Origin: Rhodococcus rhodochrous | GTDB lineage: Bacteria > Actinomycetota > Actinomycetes > Mycobacteriales > Mycobacteriaceae | DNA: 64,000 nucleotides | Assembly: GCF_014854695.1 (NCBI RefSeq) | Contig: NZ_CP027557.1 | Span: 2,790,001-2,854,000 of the forward strand | Reading direction: 5' to 3' | In this document: in pieces, positions 8,998 to 16,662 of the stretch | Numbering within the stretch: the stretch's first letter is position 1 | Layout: each line of letters begins with the position of its first letter | Position numbers and translations under genes: made by a program | The notes under the pieces: generated by a model | Databases searched by the model: none | Told to the model about the DNA's origin: nothing | The model's input: the letters and a program-made list of their open reading frames with translations, nothing else

Positions 8998-9516
8998 TCA
9001 GTTGCTGCTGCCGAAGGCTGGAAGTCCGAGTCCCGGAACCGGGGGAGCGGGAGCATCGGTGGGCACGGTGAGCACGGTGGAGGACTGCTGGACCGCGAAG
9101 GCGGTCAGGGGGAACAAGGCAAGAATGTCGCCGATTCCGGGGTAGTCCGAGGCCCACATCACGGTGTTGTCGGCGTTGACGCAGGTTGCCAGCGCCACAT
9201 AGGAGCCATCCGGTACTTCGGTGATGGTCTGCGTGGTGGTCCCGGACTGGACCTGGCCCGAGGCGTACAGCGTCTGACCGGGGCCGGTGACCTCCCAAAT
9301 GGGAGGCAACACCCCGCCGGGCGCGGGGGCGAGCGAGGTCGTGCAGGTCAACACGCCGCCGGTGGTGTTGGTGATCGTGTTGGTCACGCTCGTGCCGTCG
9401 ACGCCGAAGGCGTAAACGACTTCGTCGGCGGCGGCAGCCGACCCGAGGGCAGGGGCGGTCACGGTGAAGGCAGCAACGGCGGTGGTGAGTACCGCAGTAC
9501 GAATGATCGATCGCAT
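8998..9516 (-). CDS. Small secreted protein of unknown function
   Basis: This is a 172-residue protein. The ATG at 9516 is preceded by AGGAACC and starts a clear signal peptide (MRSIIRTAVLTTAVAAFTVT then APALGSAAAA). The frame extends 30 codons upstream but without export or domain features. The mature part is Thr/Gly-rich, predicted beta, with two Cys (CTTSL, ATCVN) and a Pro-rich tail (TDAPAPPVPGLGLP). I do not recognise the family. It could be a cell-envelope protein. It is flanked by a terminator and stands alone. Confidence 0.75.
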   Translation of the reverse strand: MRSIIRTAVLTTAVAAFTVTAPALGSAAAADEVVYAFGVDGTSVTNTITNTTGGVLTCTTSLAPAPGGVLPPIWEVTGPGQTLYASGQVQSGTTTQTITEVPDGSYVALATCVNADNTVMWASDYPGIGDILALFPLTAFAVQQSSTVLTVPTDAPAPPVPGLGLPAFGSSN

Positions 9517-9968
9517 CGAGGTTCCTGACAGTCGAATGAAGAGAGTACCTATGTGATCTTGCTGTAAATGCGACCGGTTGGCATGTTTTCGGTGATGGTC
9601 CGGCATTGGTGGTGTTTAAGCACGACCTCGTGCTCGACTCTGATCGACGAGACATACCGAACCTCGTCGTCTCGGTCGAAGGTGGTCGCCGTCGATGTTC
9701 CGGTCCTTTGGTGACCGGGCTCGACTGGATCGACGCCGTCGCTGCCCCCGGGCGGACGCCCGAATCGATGTGTAGTTGTGGAGATCGAATGTGCGGGTGT
9801 GTAACCGATATCGCCATGTGGGACCGGGTCGCAGGGAGCGGTTGATTCCTTCGCGGTCGAGATACCAACTGCGGCAGCCGCCTCGGGGCCGGGTCGTCGC
9901 AGCCGAGTCGCGGTGGATGCGTGTGGTGAATCGGTGTTGTGCTTGTTCGCGGACGACGAGTGCATCGG
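9517..9968. other. 450-bp region with no gene seen
   Basis: This lies between the secreted-protein start and the monooxygenase remnant. The minus-strand frame is open but its translation is low-complexity (PTASAPMHSSSANKHN and similar) and unlike a folded protein. It presumably contains the promoter of the secreted-protein gene. Confidence 0.5.
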
Positions 9969-10469
9969 CGCCGATGCGGTCGGTTCATCGAGCGCGGCAG
10001 CGACGTAACGGAATTGGCTTTCGAGCATGAACAGCACCGAGGTGTGTCCCACTCCGGCGTTCGGTCCCCCGAGAACGAATGCGTTGGGTATGCCGGCCAC
10101 GGTGGTCCCCAAGTGCGCTGAGGCACCGTCACGCGCCCAGATCTCCTGCAGGCTGATTCCGTTTCGGCCGTGGACGGGCATGCGCATCAAGGCGGCGGAG
10201 ACGTGGAATCCGGTGGCGTGGACGAGCTCGTCGATCTCGTGCCGGCGGCCGTCTGCGGTGTGCACGGCGTCTGCTGCGAGTTCTGCGATGGGGGAAGTGG
10301 TGAGGATGGTGGTGGGTCGGCGCAGGACGGGGTCGGGTATCTGGGCGTGCAGGTGACGCAGGGCCCGCGCCTCGAGGGCGGTGCGGCGACGCTGCGATCC
10401 GATCAGGGCGGGGAGAAGTGTTTCGTTGCGCCAGTATTCGACGGTCCGGCGTGCACGGTAGGGCAGCGG
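9969..10469 (-). pseudogene. Baeyer-Villiger/flavin monooxygenase C-terminal remnant
   Basis: The minus strand reads LPYRARRTVEYWRNE, HLHAQIPDPVLRR, then PTTILTTSPIAELAADAVHT, HEIDELVHATGFHVSA and FVLGGPNAGVGHTSVLFMLE. These are the ordered C-terminal landmarks of flavin-containing Baeyer-Villiger monooxygenases, including the ATGF motif. Between DPVLRR and PTTILTT about 30 residues are missing (the segment that usually contains GCKRVLLSNDYY). Both Rossmann FAD/NADPH motifs of the N-terminal half are absent. No start or ribosome site is present. The remnant lies downstream of the KstD-like gene, so a former ketone-degradation cluster is possible. Confidence 0.75.
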
Positions 10470-10635
10470 CACTCGGGTGCACGTGCACACGCCGCACGGT
10501 GTGCGGTCCGGGCCGGGGACACGGGCGTTCGACCGTGCGGAGCCGACGAGACGAATGCCGGAACCTCGTGGAGGGGGATCGGGCGTCGGTGTAGAAGACG
10601 TCGCGCTCGGCTGCGGCACGGTCGAACGACCGGGC

Positions 10636-12474
10636 TTATGCGTTGTTCTGCCGCGTAGCAACGGCACGTCCGGCCAGGTAACCGAACACGAGTCCGAGCG
10701 AGATGGTTCCGCCGGCGCCGCCGTAGAAGCCCTTCGTGGGCGCGCCACCGGAATTGCCCGCCGCGTACAGGCCGGGGATGACCTTGCCTTCGGTGTCCAG
10801 TGCCCGCCCGTCGGCGTCGGTCTTCGGGCCGCCGACGGTGCCGAGTGCGCTGGCTTCGACCTTCAGTGCGTAATACGGCGCAGTGTCGATGGGGCCGAGA
10901 ACACTCGACTTCGGACTGTTCAATACCGGTCGAATGATCTTGGCCAGCGGGCCGACGATCAGTGAACGCAGACGTTCCGGATCGTTCTTCCGTGCGACTC
11001 GTCCTGCGAGTTTGTCGACCACCGGACCGATGGCCTTGGCGAGGATCGTGCGGGCCTTGGCGGTGGCGGCGGGGAAGCGATTGTCGGCGGAGTATTTGCC
11101 CAGTCGGGGGTAGTACGCGCCGAAGTAGCGGTCGAACAGAGTGTCGCCGCGGTGGAACTGCGGGTCGCGGCCGCGGGCGGCGTCGGGGTTGAACCGGTCG
11201 ACGGTGCGGAGCAATCCGACCTCGTCGACCCCGATCTTGTTCGCCAGCTCGGCGAGAGTATCGGCCTGGTGGAGGTATTCGGGAACCTCACCGCCGGGGG
11301 TGACGCCGAAGATGCCGAACTTCGTCCAGTACTGGTGGTCGAAGATCAGCCAGGCGGTGGCGTTGGGCATGGTGCCGGTCTGGGGGTCCACCTCACGCAT
11401 GATCTGCCCGAACTGGTCGTAGGCCAGGGCTTCGTTCGCGAACCGCCGGCCCGTGCTGTTGACCATGATGCTGTGCGGCAGTGCACGCTCGCCGAGGAAG
11501 ACGCGGCTGAGGGGTCGGCCTTCGAGTTCTTCACCGGGCAGTTGCACCCCGGGCATCCACCAGGCGTCTTCCATGCCGGTCAGGTCTGCGCCGACGTCCT
11601 CGGCCAGTTGCACGGCGATGCCGTCGTGGCCCTTGGGGGAGACCTGCACGCCGAACGGAGCGCCGAGATGGGTCGTCGTCAGCTCGGGGGAGCTTTCGTA
11701 TCCGCCGCTGGCGAGCAGAACACCCTGGGTGGTGCGGACGGTGTGTTCGACGCCGCCGGCCTTAACGACGACGCCGGTGACCTTCGAGTCCTCGATCACG
11801 AGCCGGGTTGCGGGTGCTTCGACGCGCACGTCGACGCCGTTGCGCAGGTTCGCTTCGAGTAGCGCGCCGATCAGGGCGGGGCCGGCGAGCCAGATCTCAT
11901 CGATGCCGATGCCGCCCAGCAGCCAGAAGGGCAGTGGGTTCTTGGCCATGCCGGTGGTCAGGGCAGGTCGGACGTACTTCGCAGCCTCGCCGAGTCCCTG
12001 GGGTGAATACGGACCGGGGAACAAGGCGCGGCCGACGGACGCACCGTCGATGTCCGAGCGGTAGTCGGGCCAGATCGTCGGGATCCACCCGAACGAGGTG
12101 TGCTCTTCGATGTACCGGGCAACGTGGGGGCCGGTCTGCAGGAACTTCTCGATCATGTCGTGGTCGAGAACCTTGTCGCGTCCCTCGCCGTAGATGTAGC
12201 GCCGGGCCTGGTCGAGATCGTCGTCGACCTTCAGGTCGTCGGTGGAGAAGCCGTGATTGGGTATCCATGCGGCGCCTGCGGAGATGCCGGTGGCGCCGCC
12301 GACGAGTTCGCGGGATTCGACCACGAGCACTCGTGCGCCCTCCTTGGCCGCGGTGAGCGCTGCCATCAGGCCGGCTCCGCCGGAGCCGACGACCGCGACG
12401 TCCACTTCTTGCGGGATGCCGTTCTGGGATACCGTCCCGATGGAGCCGGTGAACCGAGTCGAATTACCGATCAT
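10636..12474 (-). CDS. FAD-dependent oxidoreductase, 3-ketosteroid delta1-dehydrogenase (KstD)-like
   Basis: This is a 612-residue protein. An N-terminal dinucleotide motif (VDVAVVGSGGAGLMAALTAA) binds FAD, followed by the GGATGISAGAAWIPNH loop usual in the fumarate reductase/KstD group. The C-terminus has GTVGGPKTDADGRALD, GLYAAGNSGG and GFYGGAGGTISLGLVFGYLA, where the Tyr of GFYGG corresponds to the catalytic GxxYxGxG region of KstD. These enzymes dehydrogenate the A ring of 3-ketosteroids. At 612 residues it is longer than typical KstD (about 510-575), so another cyclic ketone is possible. The ATG at 12474 has AGGTTGGAGG upstream. Confidence 0.82.
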   Translation of the reverse strand: MIGNSTRFTGSIGTVSQNGIPQEVDVAVVGSGGAGLMAALTAAKEGARVLVVESRELVGGATGISAGAAWIPNHGFSTDDLKVDDDLDQARRYIYGEGRDKVLDHDMIEKFLQTGPHVARYIEEHTSFGWIPTIWPDYRSDIDGASVGRALFPGPYSPQGLGEAAKYVRPALTTGMAKNPLPFWLLGGIGIDEIWLAGPALIGALLEANLRNGVDVRVEAPATRLVIEDSKVTGVVVKAGGVEHTVRTTQGVLLASGGYESSPELTTTHLGAPFGVQVSPKGHDGIAVQLAEDVGADLTGMEDAWWMPGVQLPGEELEGRPLSRVFLGERALPHSIMVNSTGRRFANEALAYDQFGQIMREVDPQTGTMPNATAWLIFDHQYWTKFGIFGVTPGGEVPEYLHQADTLAELANKIGVDEVGLLRTVDRFNPDAARGRDPQFHRGDTLFDRYFGAYYPRLGKYSADNRFPAATAKARTILAKAIGPVVDKLAGRVARKNDPERLRSLIVGPLAKIIRPVLNSPKSSVLGPIDTAPYYALKVEASALGTVGGPKTDADGRALDTEGKVIPGLYAAGNSGGAPTKGFYGGAGGTISLGLVFGYLAGRAVATRQNNA

Positions 12475-12888
12475 GATCCTCCAACCTTTCAGTTTTCGGT
12501 GCGCCTTCGTCGTGCAAGCGCAAATACCGTATTGCTGTCAAATCAACAAGATTGACGTTTCTCTGTGATGTCCGAACGGCAGCACCGATCCGAGCGGAGG
12601 CGGAGCGTGCCCAGAAGCCGGCGCAGCATCGATATACGTGGTGTGCCCGGCTCGGGGACTCGCGCGGTCGCGTCCTCGAGTCTCGGGTGTCGCCTCGACG
12701 TGTGGTGTTGCACGATCGTGGTGTGCATCCCAGGCGATGATCCGATATCGACCGCAGCCGTGAGGTCCTTCCGTTGCCGATCGGCGGGAAGAACCGAATG
12801 TACTCGTCAGGACTGCAGTCGATCTCGACGGGACGACCCCCGTTGCCAGGGTCGGTCGTCCTTCCGCTCTGTGGTGGGAAGGGCGATG
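12475..12888. other. 414-bp intergenic region
   Basis: This region lies between the wrbA stop and the KstD-like start. It contains an imperfect inverted repeat, GTCAAATC (12537-12544) and GATTGAC (12550-12556), about 63-82 bp upstream of the KstD-like ATG, which could be a regulator site. No gene is supported. Confidence 0.5.
12537..12556. promoter_or_regulatory. Imperfect inverted repeat upstream of the KstD-like gene
   Basis: GTCAAATC and GATTGAC form a 20-bp dyad with one inserted A. Its position suits a TetR-type operator or a promoter element (TTGACG is contained). It does not match the KstR consensus as I know it. Confidence 0.3.
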
Positions 12889-13488
12889 TCAGTTCGCGAA
12901 TTTGGAGGCCACGGTCACGACGCGGTGGGCCATGTGGTCGAGGGCCGCGATCGTGGCGTCGTCGAGTTCGTTCTGGTTGTTCGGTCCGGTGACGTGCCCG
13001 ACTCCGTAGGGGTTGCCATCGGCGAACTTGAGCGGATCGGTGTAGCCGGGTGGCACGATGATGCCGCCGAAGTGCATCAGCGAGGTGTACAGGCCGGTGA
13101 GGGTGGTCTCTTGTCCGCCGTGCGCGGTCTGGCTCGAGGTGTAGGCGGCGTACACCTTGTCGGCGAGTTCGCCCTGTGCCCACAGGCCGCCGAGAGAGTC
13201 GATGAACGTCTGGAAGGGGGCGGCGGTGCTGGCGAAGCGGGTCGGTGAGCCGAAGATGACGGCGTCTGCCCATACGATGTCCTCACCGGTGGCGGCCGGC
13301 AGATTCTTGGTGGCCTCGTAGTTTGCAGTCCAGGCGGGGTTTTCGGCGAAGGTGGCCGGGTCGCGGGTCTCGGCGATGTGGCGCACCCGGACCTCGGCGC
13401 CGGCGGCCTCGGCGGCCTTGCGCAGTCGCTCGGCCATCGCGGTGCCGTGCCCGGTGGCGGAGTAGTAGATGATCGACAGATTGGTCAT
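12889..13488 (-). CDS. wrbA: NAD(P)H:quinone oxidoreductase, WrbA-type flavodoxin-like
   Basis: This is a 199-residue protein of usual family length. It has the N-terminal flavodoxin FMN loop (IIYYSATGHGTAMAERL), WADAVIFGSPTRFASTAA, FIDSLGGLWAQGELADKVYA, SSQTAHGGQETTL and the C-terminal GYTDPLKFADGNPYG typical of WrbA. It performs two-electron reduction of quinones, avoiding semiquinone stress. The start is the ATG at 13488, preceded by AGGAAAGGA; the longer open frame upstream is not protein-like. A set of three palindromes lies 135-195 bp upstream and may hold its operator. Confidence 0.93.
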   Translation of the reverse strand: MTNLSIIYYSATGHGTAMAERLRKAAEAAGAEVRVRHIAETRDPATFAENPAWTANYEATKNLPAATGEDIVWADAVIFGSPTRFASTAAPFQTFIDSLGGLWAQGELADKVYAAYTSSQTAHGGQETTLTGLYTSLMHFGGIIVPPGYTDPLKFADGNPYGVGHVTGPNNQNELDDATIAALDHMAHRVVTVASKFAN

Positions 13489-13622
13489 ATCGGTCCTTTC
13501 CTGATCGATGCCCATGTGTCTGTGCGCAGGGCAGGATCTGGGCGGTTCTCCCGCGCACGCGTCGGCGGACACCGCACTTCGTCGAGTCGCGACCCGGTCG
13601 GTCGGGACTTCTTCGACAACAC

Positions 13623-13681
13623 GCAACTAGTTGCGATGTCAACTAGTTTCCACTGTAGTGCAGATGGTTGAAATATCAACC
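13623..13681. promoter_or_regulatory. Three clustered palindromes upstream of wrbA
   Basis: GCAACTAGTTGC (13623-13634) is a perfect 12-bp palindrome. AACTAGTT (13641-13648) repeats its core with centres 16 bp apart. GGTTGA-AATA-TCAACC (13666-13681) is a third dyad with 6-bp arms. Such arrays suit a MarR/HxlR-type redox or quinone-sensing repressor. No regulator gene is adjacent, so the cognate protein is unknown. Confidence 0.55.
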
Positions 13682-13824
13682 AAAGGCTCGTCGCAGTGTC
13701 GCCGAAGTCAGTGGGATTGCCGACCCCGTCGCGGCCCTTCCGCACCCGCAGGTGGGTTCCCCGGCCGACGCGACACCGGAAAGTGGTCCGGATCGAAGGT
13801 GGAGGGAAATGGGGGAGGTGGGGA

Positions 13825-14148
13825 TCACAGAGCTTGGAAGCTAGGGAACACGGCGATCGCGCAGGCGGCGATGATTCCCGCGATTCCGGTGACGATTGCG
13901 AGCAGGGCTCGCAGGGAAGCGGCTTCGTCCTCGGCGACCGTCGGCCGCGAGCCGGCCAGCGCCCCGCAGACGGCCGCGATCATCCCGAGGATGAAGCCGA
14001 GTTCGAAAAGCCAGAAGAAGGCGAGGGACAGCACGTCCATCCAGGCCGAGACCGTCGGCAACAATGAGCGCGGTCGGTGCGGTCCTCGACGTCCCCGCGC
14101 CTCCGGACAGAGGGGGCGCGCCGAATCCGAGTCGCGAGGGTCGCTCAT
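13825..14148 (-). CDS. Small membrane protein, two TM segments
   Basis: This is a 107-residue protein of unknown function. The ATG at 14148 follows a near-ideal AAGGAGGAGCG. The N-terminal 35 residues are polar and Arg-rich; then come hydrophobic segments LSLAFFWLFELGFILGMIAA and LLAIVTGIAGIIAACAIAVF separated by a short acidic loop. The upstream frame ends by ATGA overlap at 14145-14148, hinting at translational coupling. Inner-membrane location is inferred. Confidence 0.7.
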   Translation of the reverse strand: MSDPRDSDSARPLCPEARGRRGPHRPRSLLPTVSAWMDVLSLAFFWLFELGFILGMIAAVCGALAGSRPTVAEDEAASLRALLAIVTGIAGIIAACAIAVFPSFQAL

Positions 14149-14453
14149 CGCTCCTCCTTCGCGTGGGGGACGAGTCGGACCGACAGGAGTTGTTCGGGAC
14201 CGTACGTATCGGAGATGTGTGTTTCGAGATGGGCGCGGAGCCGGTTCTGGGCGCAGGTGCGGGCGACGAATGCTAAAACCCCGGGGACGTGCACCGAGGG
14301 TGCAGAGGCCGCTCCGGGGTCATTGCTGTCCACTGTATCCGGGCCGGAGGGGCATGCCCACCGGTTTGCAGCATTTCCGACTCGGGCAATCCATATGGTC
14401 TCGATGTCGGACCATTCGTTGTGCCCAGTCGACTTCCCCCCGAAGCGGGGCAC
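14145..14453 (-). CDS. Possible small protein overlapping the membrane-protein gene
   Basis: The frame is open for 102 codons and ends in a TGA that overlaps the next ATG (ATGA). Its last 45 residues look protein-like (VLAFVARTCAQNRLRAHLET, then HISDTYGPEQLLSVRLVP). However, a hairpin followed by TTTT lies inside the frame at 14275-14320, so either the real start is after it or the hairpin is an attenuator. The family is not recognised. Confidence 0.35.
   Translation of the reverse strand: MPRFGGKSTGHNEWSDIETIWIARVGNAANRWACPSGPDTVDSNDPGAASAPSVHVPGVLAFVARTCAQNRLRAHLETHISDTYGPEQLLSVRLVPHAKEER
14275..14320 (-). terminator. Two-stem hairpin followed by TTTT (terminator or attenuator)
   Basis: On the minus strand ACCCCGG (14320-14314) pairs with CCGGGGT (14284-14278), followed by TTTT at 14278-14275. 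An inner stem TGCACC/GGTGCA sits at 14290-14304. No minus-strand gene ends just upstream, so it may attenuate transcription into the two small genes downstream. Confidence 0.5.
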
Positions 14454-14716
14454 GTGAGACGGTAGGGCTGCCGCTCTCGGGGATGCGGCCGCATGCCCCC
14501 TGGGGTGTTGCCGAGCTGGATGTGAGCCGATGGTGCACGCGTAAGTGTCCAGGTCCCGTAGTGAGCGAGTCTCGCCGGAATTGTCCGTTCCAGGGCGAAC
14601 GTTGCGGCGACCGTGCTGCGGTCGTGTCGGTCCCGGTCTTCAAGAGTGGGGTTGCCACCCGAACGTGACACCTGATGTCGTGACGAGATTCGATACCGAG
14701 GGAGGGACACGATCAC

Positions 14717-15607
14717 ATGGATACGGTGGACGGCACAGATGCTTGGGTGACCGGCGCTGGGCGCGGAGTCGGGCGGGACAGTGCTCGAACTCCTGCGTCC
14801 GAAGGTGCGCACGCGACGATGCAAGACGAAGAGGAGAGGGTCGTACTGCTCCACCGAGACGGGCCCGTAGGAGTGATCACCCTCAACCGGCCTCACGTTC
14901 TCAACGCCGTCGACGCCGCTGTGTCCGATGCATTGGGCGCCGCCCTCGACGAGATCGATCGTGATCCCGATCTGCGGGTCGGTGTCTTGACCGGAGCGGG
15001 ACGGGCGTTCTGCGCCGGCGCCGATCTCGGGGCCTTCGCCGCTGGTGGATCCGTTCTGCCGACGAACCATCCGGAGTGGGGTTTTGCCGGCCTGGTCCAG
15101 CACTACGTGTCCAAGCCGCTCGTCGCCGCTGTCAACGGTGTGGCGGTCGGCGGTGGCACCGAGATCGTGCTGGCATGTGATCTCGCCGTGCTCAGCTCCG
15201 AGGCCACGCTCGGATTGCCGGAGGTCAAACGCGGTCTCATCGCTGGAGGCGGGGGTCTCGTACGTCTTCCGGGGCAGATTCCCCCGAAAATTGCTGCGCA
15301 CGCGGTCTTTACCGGAGAACCTCTTTCGGCCGAGATGGCCCTGCGTTGGGGGCTGGTCAATTCGGTAGTTCCGCCCTCGGAGGTACTGCCCGAAGCATTA
15401 CGTCTGGCTCATGTCATCGCAGACAACGCACCCCTCGCGGTACGCGCCAGCAAGAAGGTCATGTCGCACGCACATGCAGCCGGATTCGAAGACGATGTCT
15501 GGAAAGTCAATTCAGCCGAGTCCGATGGCGTGTGCGCCAGCGAGGACGCGTTGGAAGGTGCCGCGGCATTCACCGAGAAACGACCGCCCGTATGGCGGAA
15601 CCGTTGA
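14717..15607 (+). CDS. Enoyl-CoA hydratase/isomerase family protein with an SDR-derived leader
   Basis: This is a 296-residue protein. The ATG at 14717 has GGAGGGA upstream. Residues 1-34 (DAWVTGAGRGVGRDSARTPA then SEGAHAT) look like the NAD-binding N-terminus of a short-chain dehydrogenase, not a crotonase. The crotonase proper begins at Met35 (base 14819), which has no ribosome site of its own. It has AGRAFCAGADLGAF and VAVGGGTEIVLACDLAV (oxyanion-hole regions), and TLGLPEVKRGLIAGGG where the Glu of LPEVK is the usual catalytic position. It hydrates or isomerises acyl-CoA esters. A TetR gene follows 280 bp downstream. Confidence 0.88.
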   Translation: MDTVDGTDAWVTGAGRGVGRDSARTPASEGAHATMQDEEERVVLLHRDGPVGVITLNRPHVLNAVDAAVSDALGAALDEIDRDPDLRVGVLTGAGRAFCAGADLGAFAAGGSVLPTNHPEWGFAGLVQHYVSKPLVAAVNGVAVGGGTEIVLACDLAVLSSEATLGLPEVKRGLIAGGGGLVRLPGQIPPKIAAHAVFTGEPLSAEMALRWGLVNSVVPPSEVLPEALRLAHVIADNAPLAVRASKKVMSHAHAAGFEDDVWKVNSAESDGVCASEDALEGAAAFTEKRPPVWRNR

Positions 15608-15887
15608 CCGCCGCACAGCTTTCGCTGTGCGCCGATCCGTGAACACAACGCGTCCGTAGGGCTGCGCTGTGTAGTGCGACAAGTGACACCGTGGATGCCT
15701 CGTGCGGTATCCGAGTTATCCGGCCGGCCCATGGACCCGGTACGTCGTAGCCGGAGTAGAGAGAGGCAGCCGCTCCCGGATTCTCCAGCTGCACTGTCCC
15801 TCTCGGGATCGAGTGGGGTCTCGGCAGCGTGGACATCTCGAACCGCATGAACTTTTCTGCATACAATCGTAATCCCGAGGGGCACTG

Positions 15888-16493
15888 GTGAAGAGAACGA
15901 CAGAGACAGTCGGACACGTTCGGAATGCGGCTCGGACACAGACCGCGTTGCTGGATGCAGCTCTCCAGGTCTTTCTCAGAGACGGGTACAGCAAAGCTAC
16001 GACCGAGGAGATCGTGGCGCTGGCGGGGGTCACCCGAGGAGCTCTCTACCATCACTTCGCGAACAAGCACGAATTGTTCCGAGCCGTGATCGAGCGCGCG
16101 CAACGGGAGGTCGCGGAAGCCCTTGTGCCCCCAGAGCCGGTCGATGCTTCGTGGGAGGCGTTCATCGGTGGGGTGCTCACTGCTCTCGCCTCCGCTCAGG
16201 ACCCGGCGACGCGTCGATTGCTGCTGATCGAAGCACCTGCCGTCCTTGGGTGGATCGATATCCGGAAAGCTCAGGAACCGCTGCTGCACAGTATCGCGAC
16301 CATGCTCGAGCCGGTCGAAACGGTTGAGCGAGGACCGTCGATTCGCACGTCGATACTCGCTCGTCTACTGCTGGCTGCAGTCGAAGAGGCGATGTTGTAC
16401 CTGGCACACGCCGATCACCCCCGGCACGACCACGCAATCGTGCAAGCCGAAGTGCGCACCATTCTCGAGAAGACCGGTCTTCCCGGGCGGTAG
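15888..16493 (+). CDS. TetR-family transcriptional regulator
   Basis: This is a 201-residue protein with a GTG start after GAGGGGC. Residues 15-65 are a TetR helix-turn-helix: ALLDAALQVFLRDGYSKATT, EEIVALAGVTRGALYHHFAN and KHELFRAVIE. The C-terminal ligand domain is alpha-helical and not diagnostic. It lies downstream of the enoyl-CoA hydratase on the same strand, separated by 280 bp. Acyl-CoA-type ligand sensing is possible but unproven. Confidence 0.92.
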   Translation: MKRTTETVGHVRNAARTQTALLDAALQVFLRDGYSKATTEEIVALAGVTRGALYHHFANKHELFRAVIERAQREVAEALVPPEPVDASWEAFIGGVLTALASAQDPATRRLLLIEAPAVLGWIDIRKAQEPLLHSIATMLEPVETVERGPSIRTSILARLLLAAVEEAMLYLAHADHPRHDHAIVQAEVRTILEKTGLPGR

Positions 16494-16662
16494 TGGCCGA
16501 GACACGACCGGAAGCGAGCACTTGACCGACGCGGACGTCGGACACGATGACGCGGGGTCGGACGACCGTTGCGGTCGATCCCTACGGTGCCCACCCCGCC
16601 TCCGCTCCCACGGAGATATGATCAAGGTGTTCGACTCCACCCGGCTATGGACGAGGCCGCCG

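Noticed and set aside
8998..9606. Longer start for the secreted protein at 9606
   Set aside because: The 30 extra residues precede a normal signal peptide and lack a ribosome site; ATG 9516 has AGGAACC upstream.
9549..9968. Continuation of the monooxygenase remnant frame as a 399-residue protein
   Set aside because: Only 9969-10469 resembles the family; the rest is low-complexity and no start signal is present.
16246..16662. Upstream extension of the pknK frame
   Set aside because: It overlaps the tetR gene in another frame and is Arg/Cys-rich; similarity to mycobacterial PknK starts at 16663.
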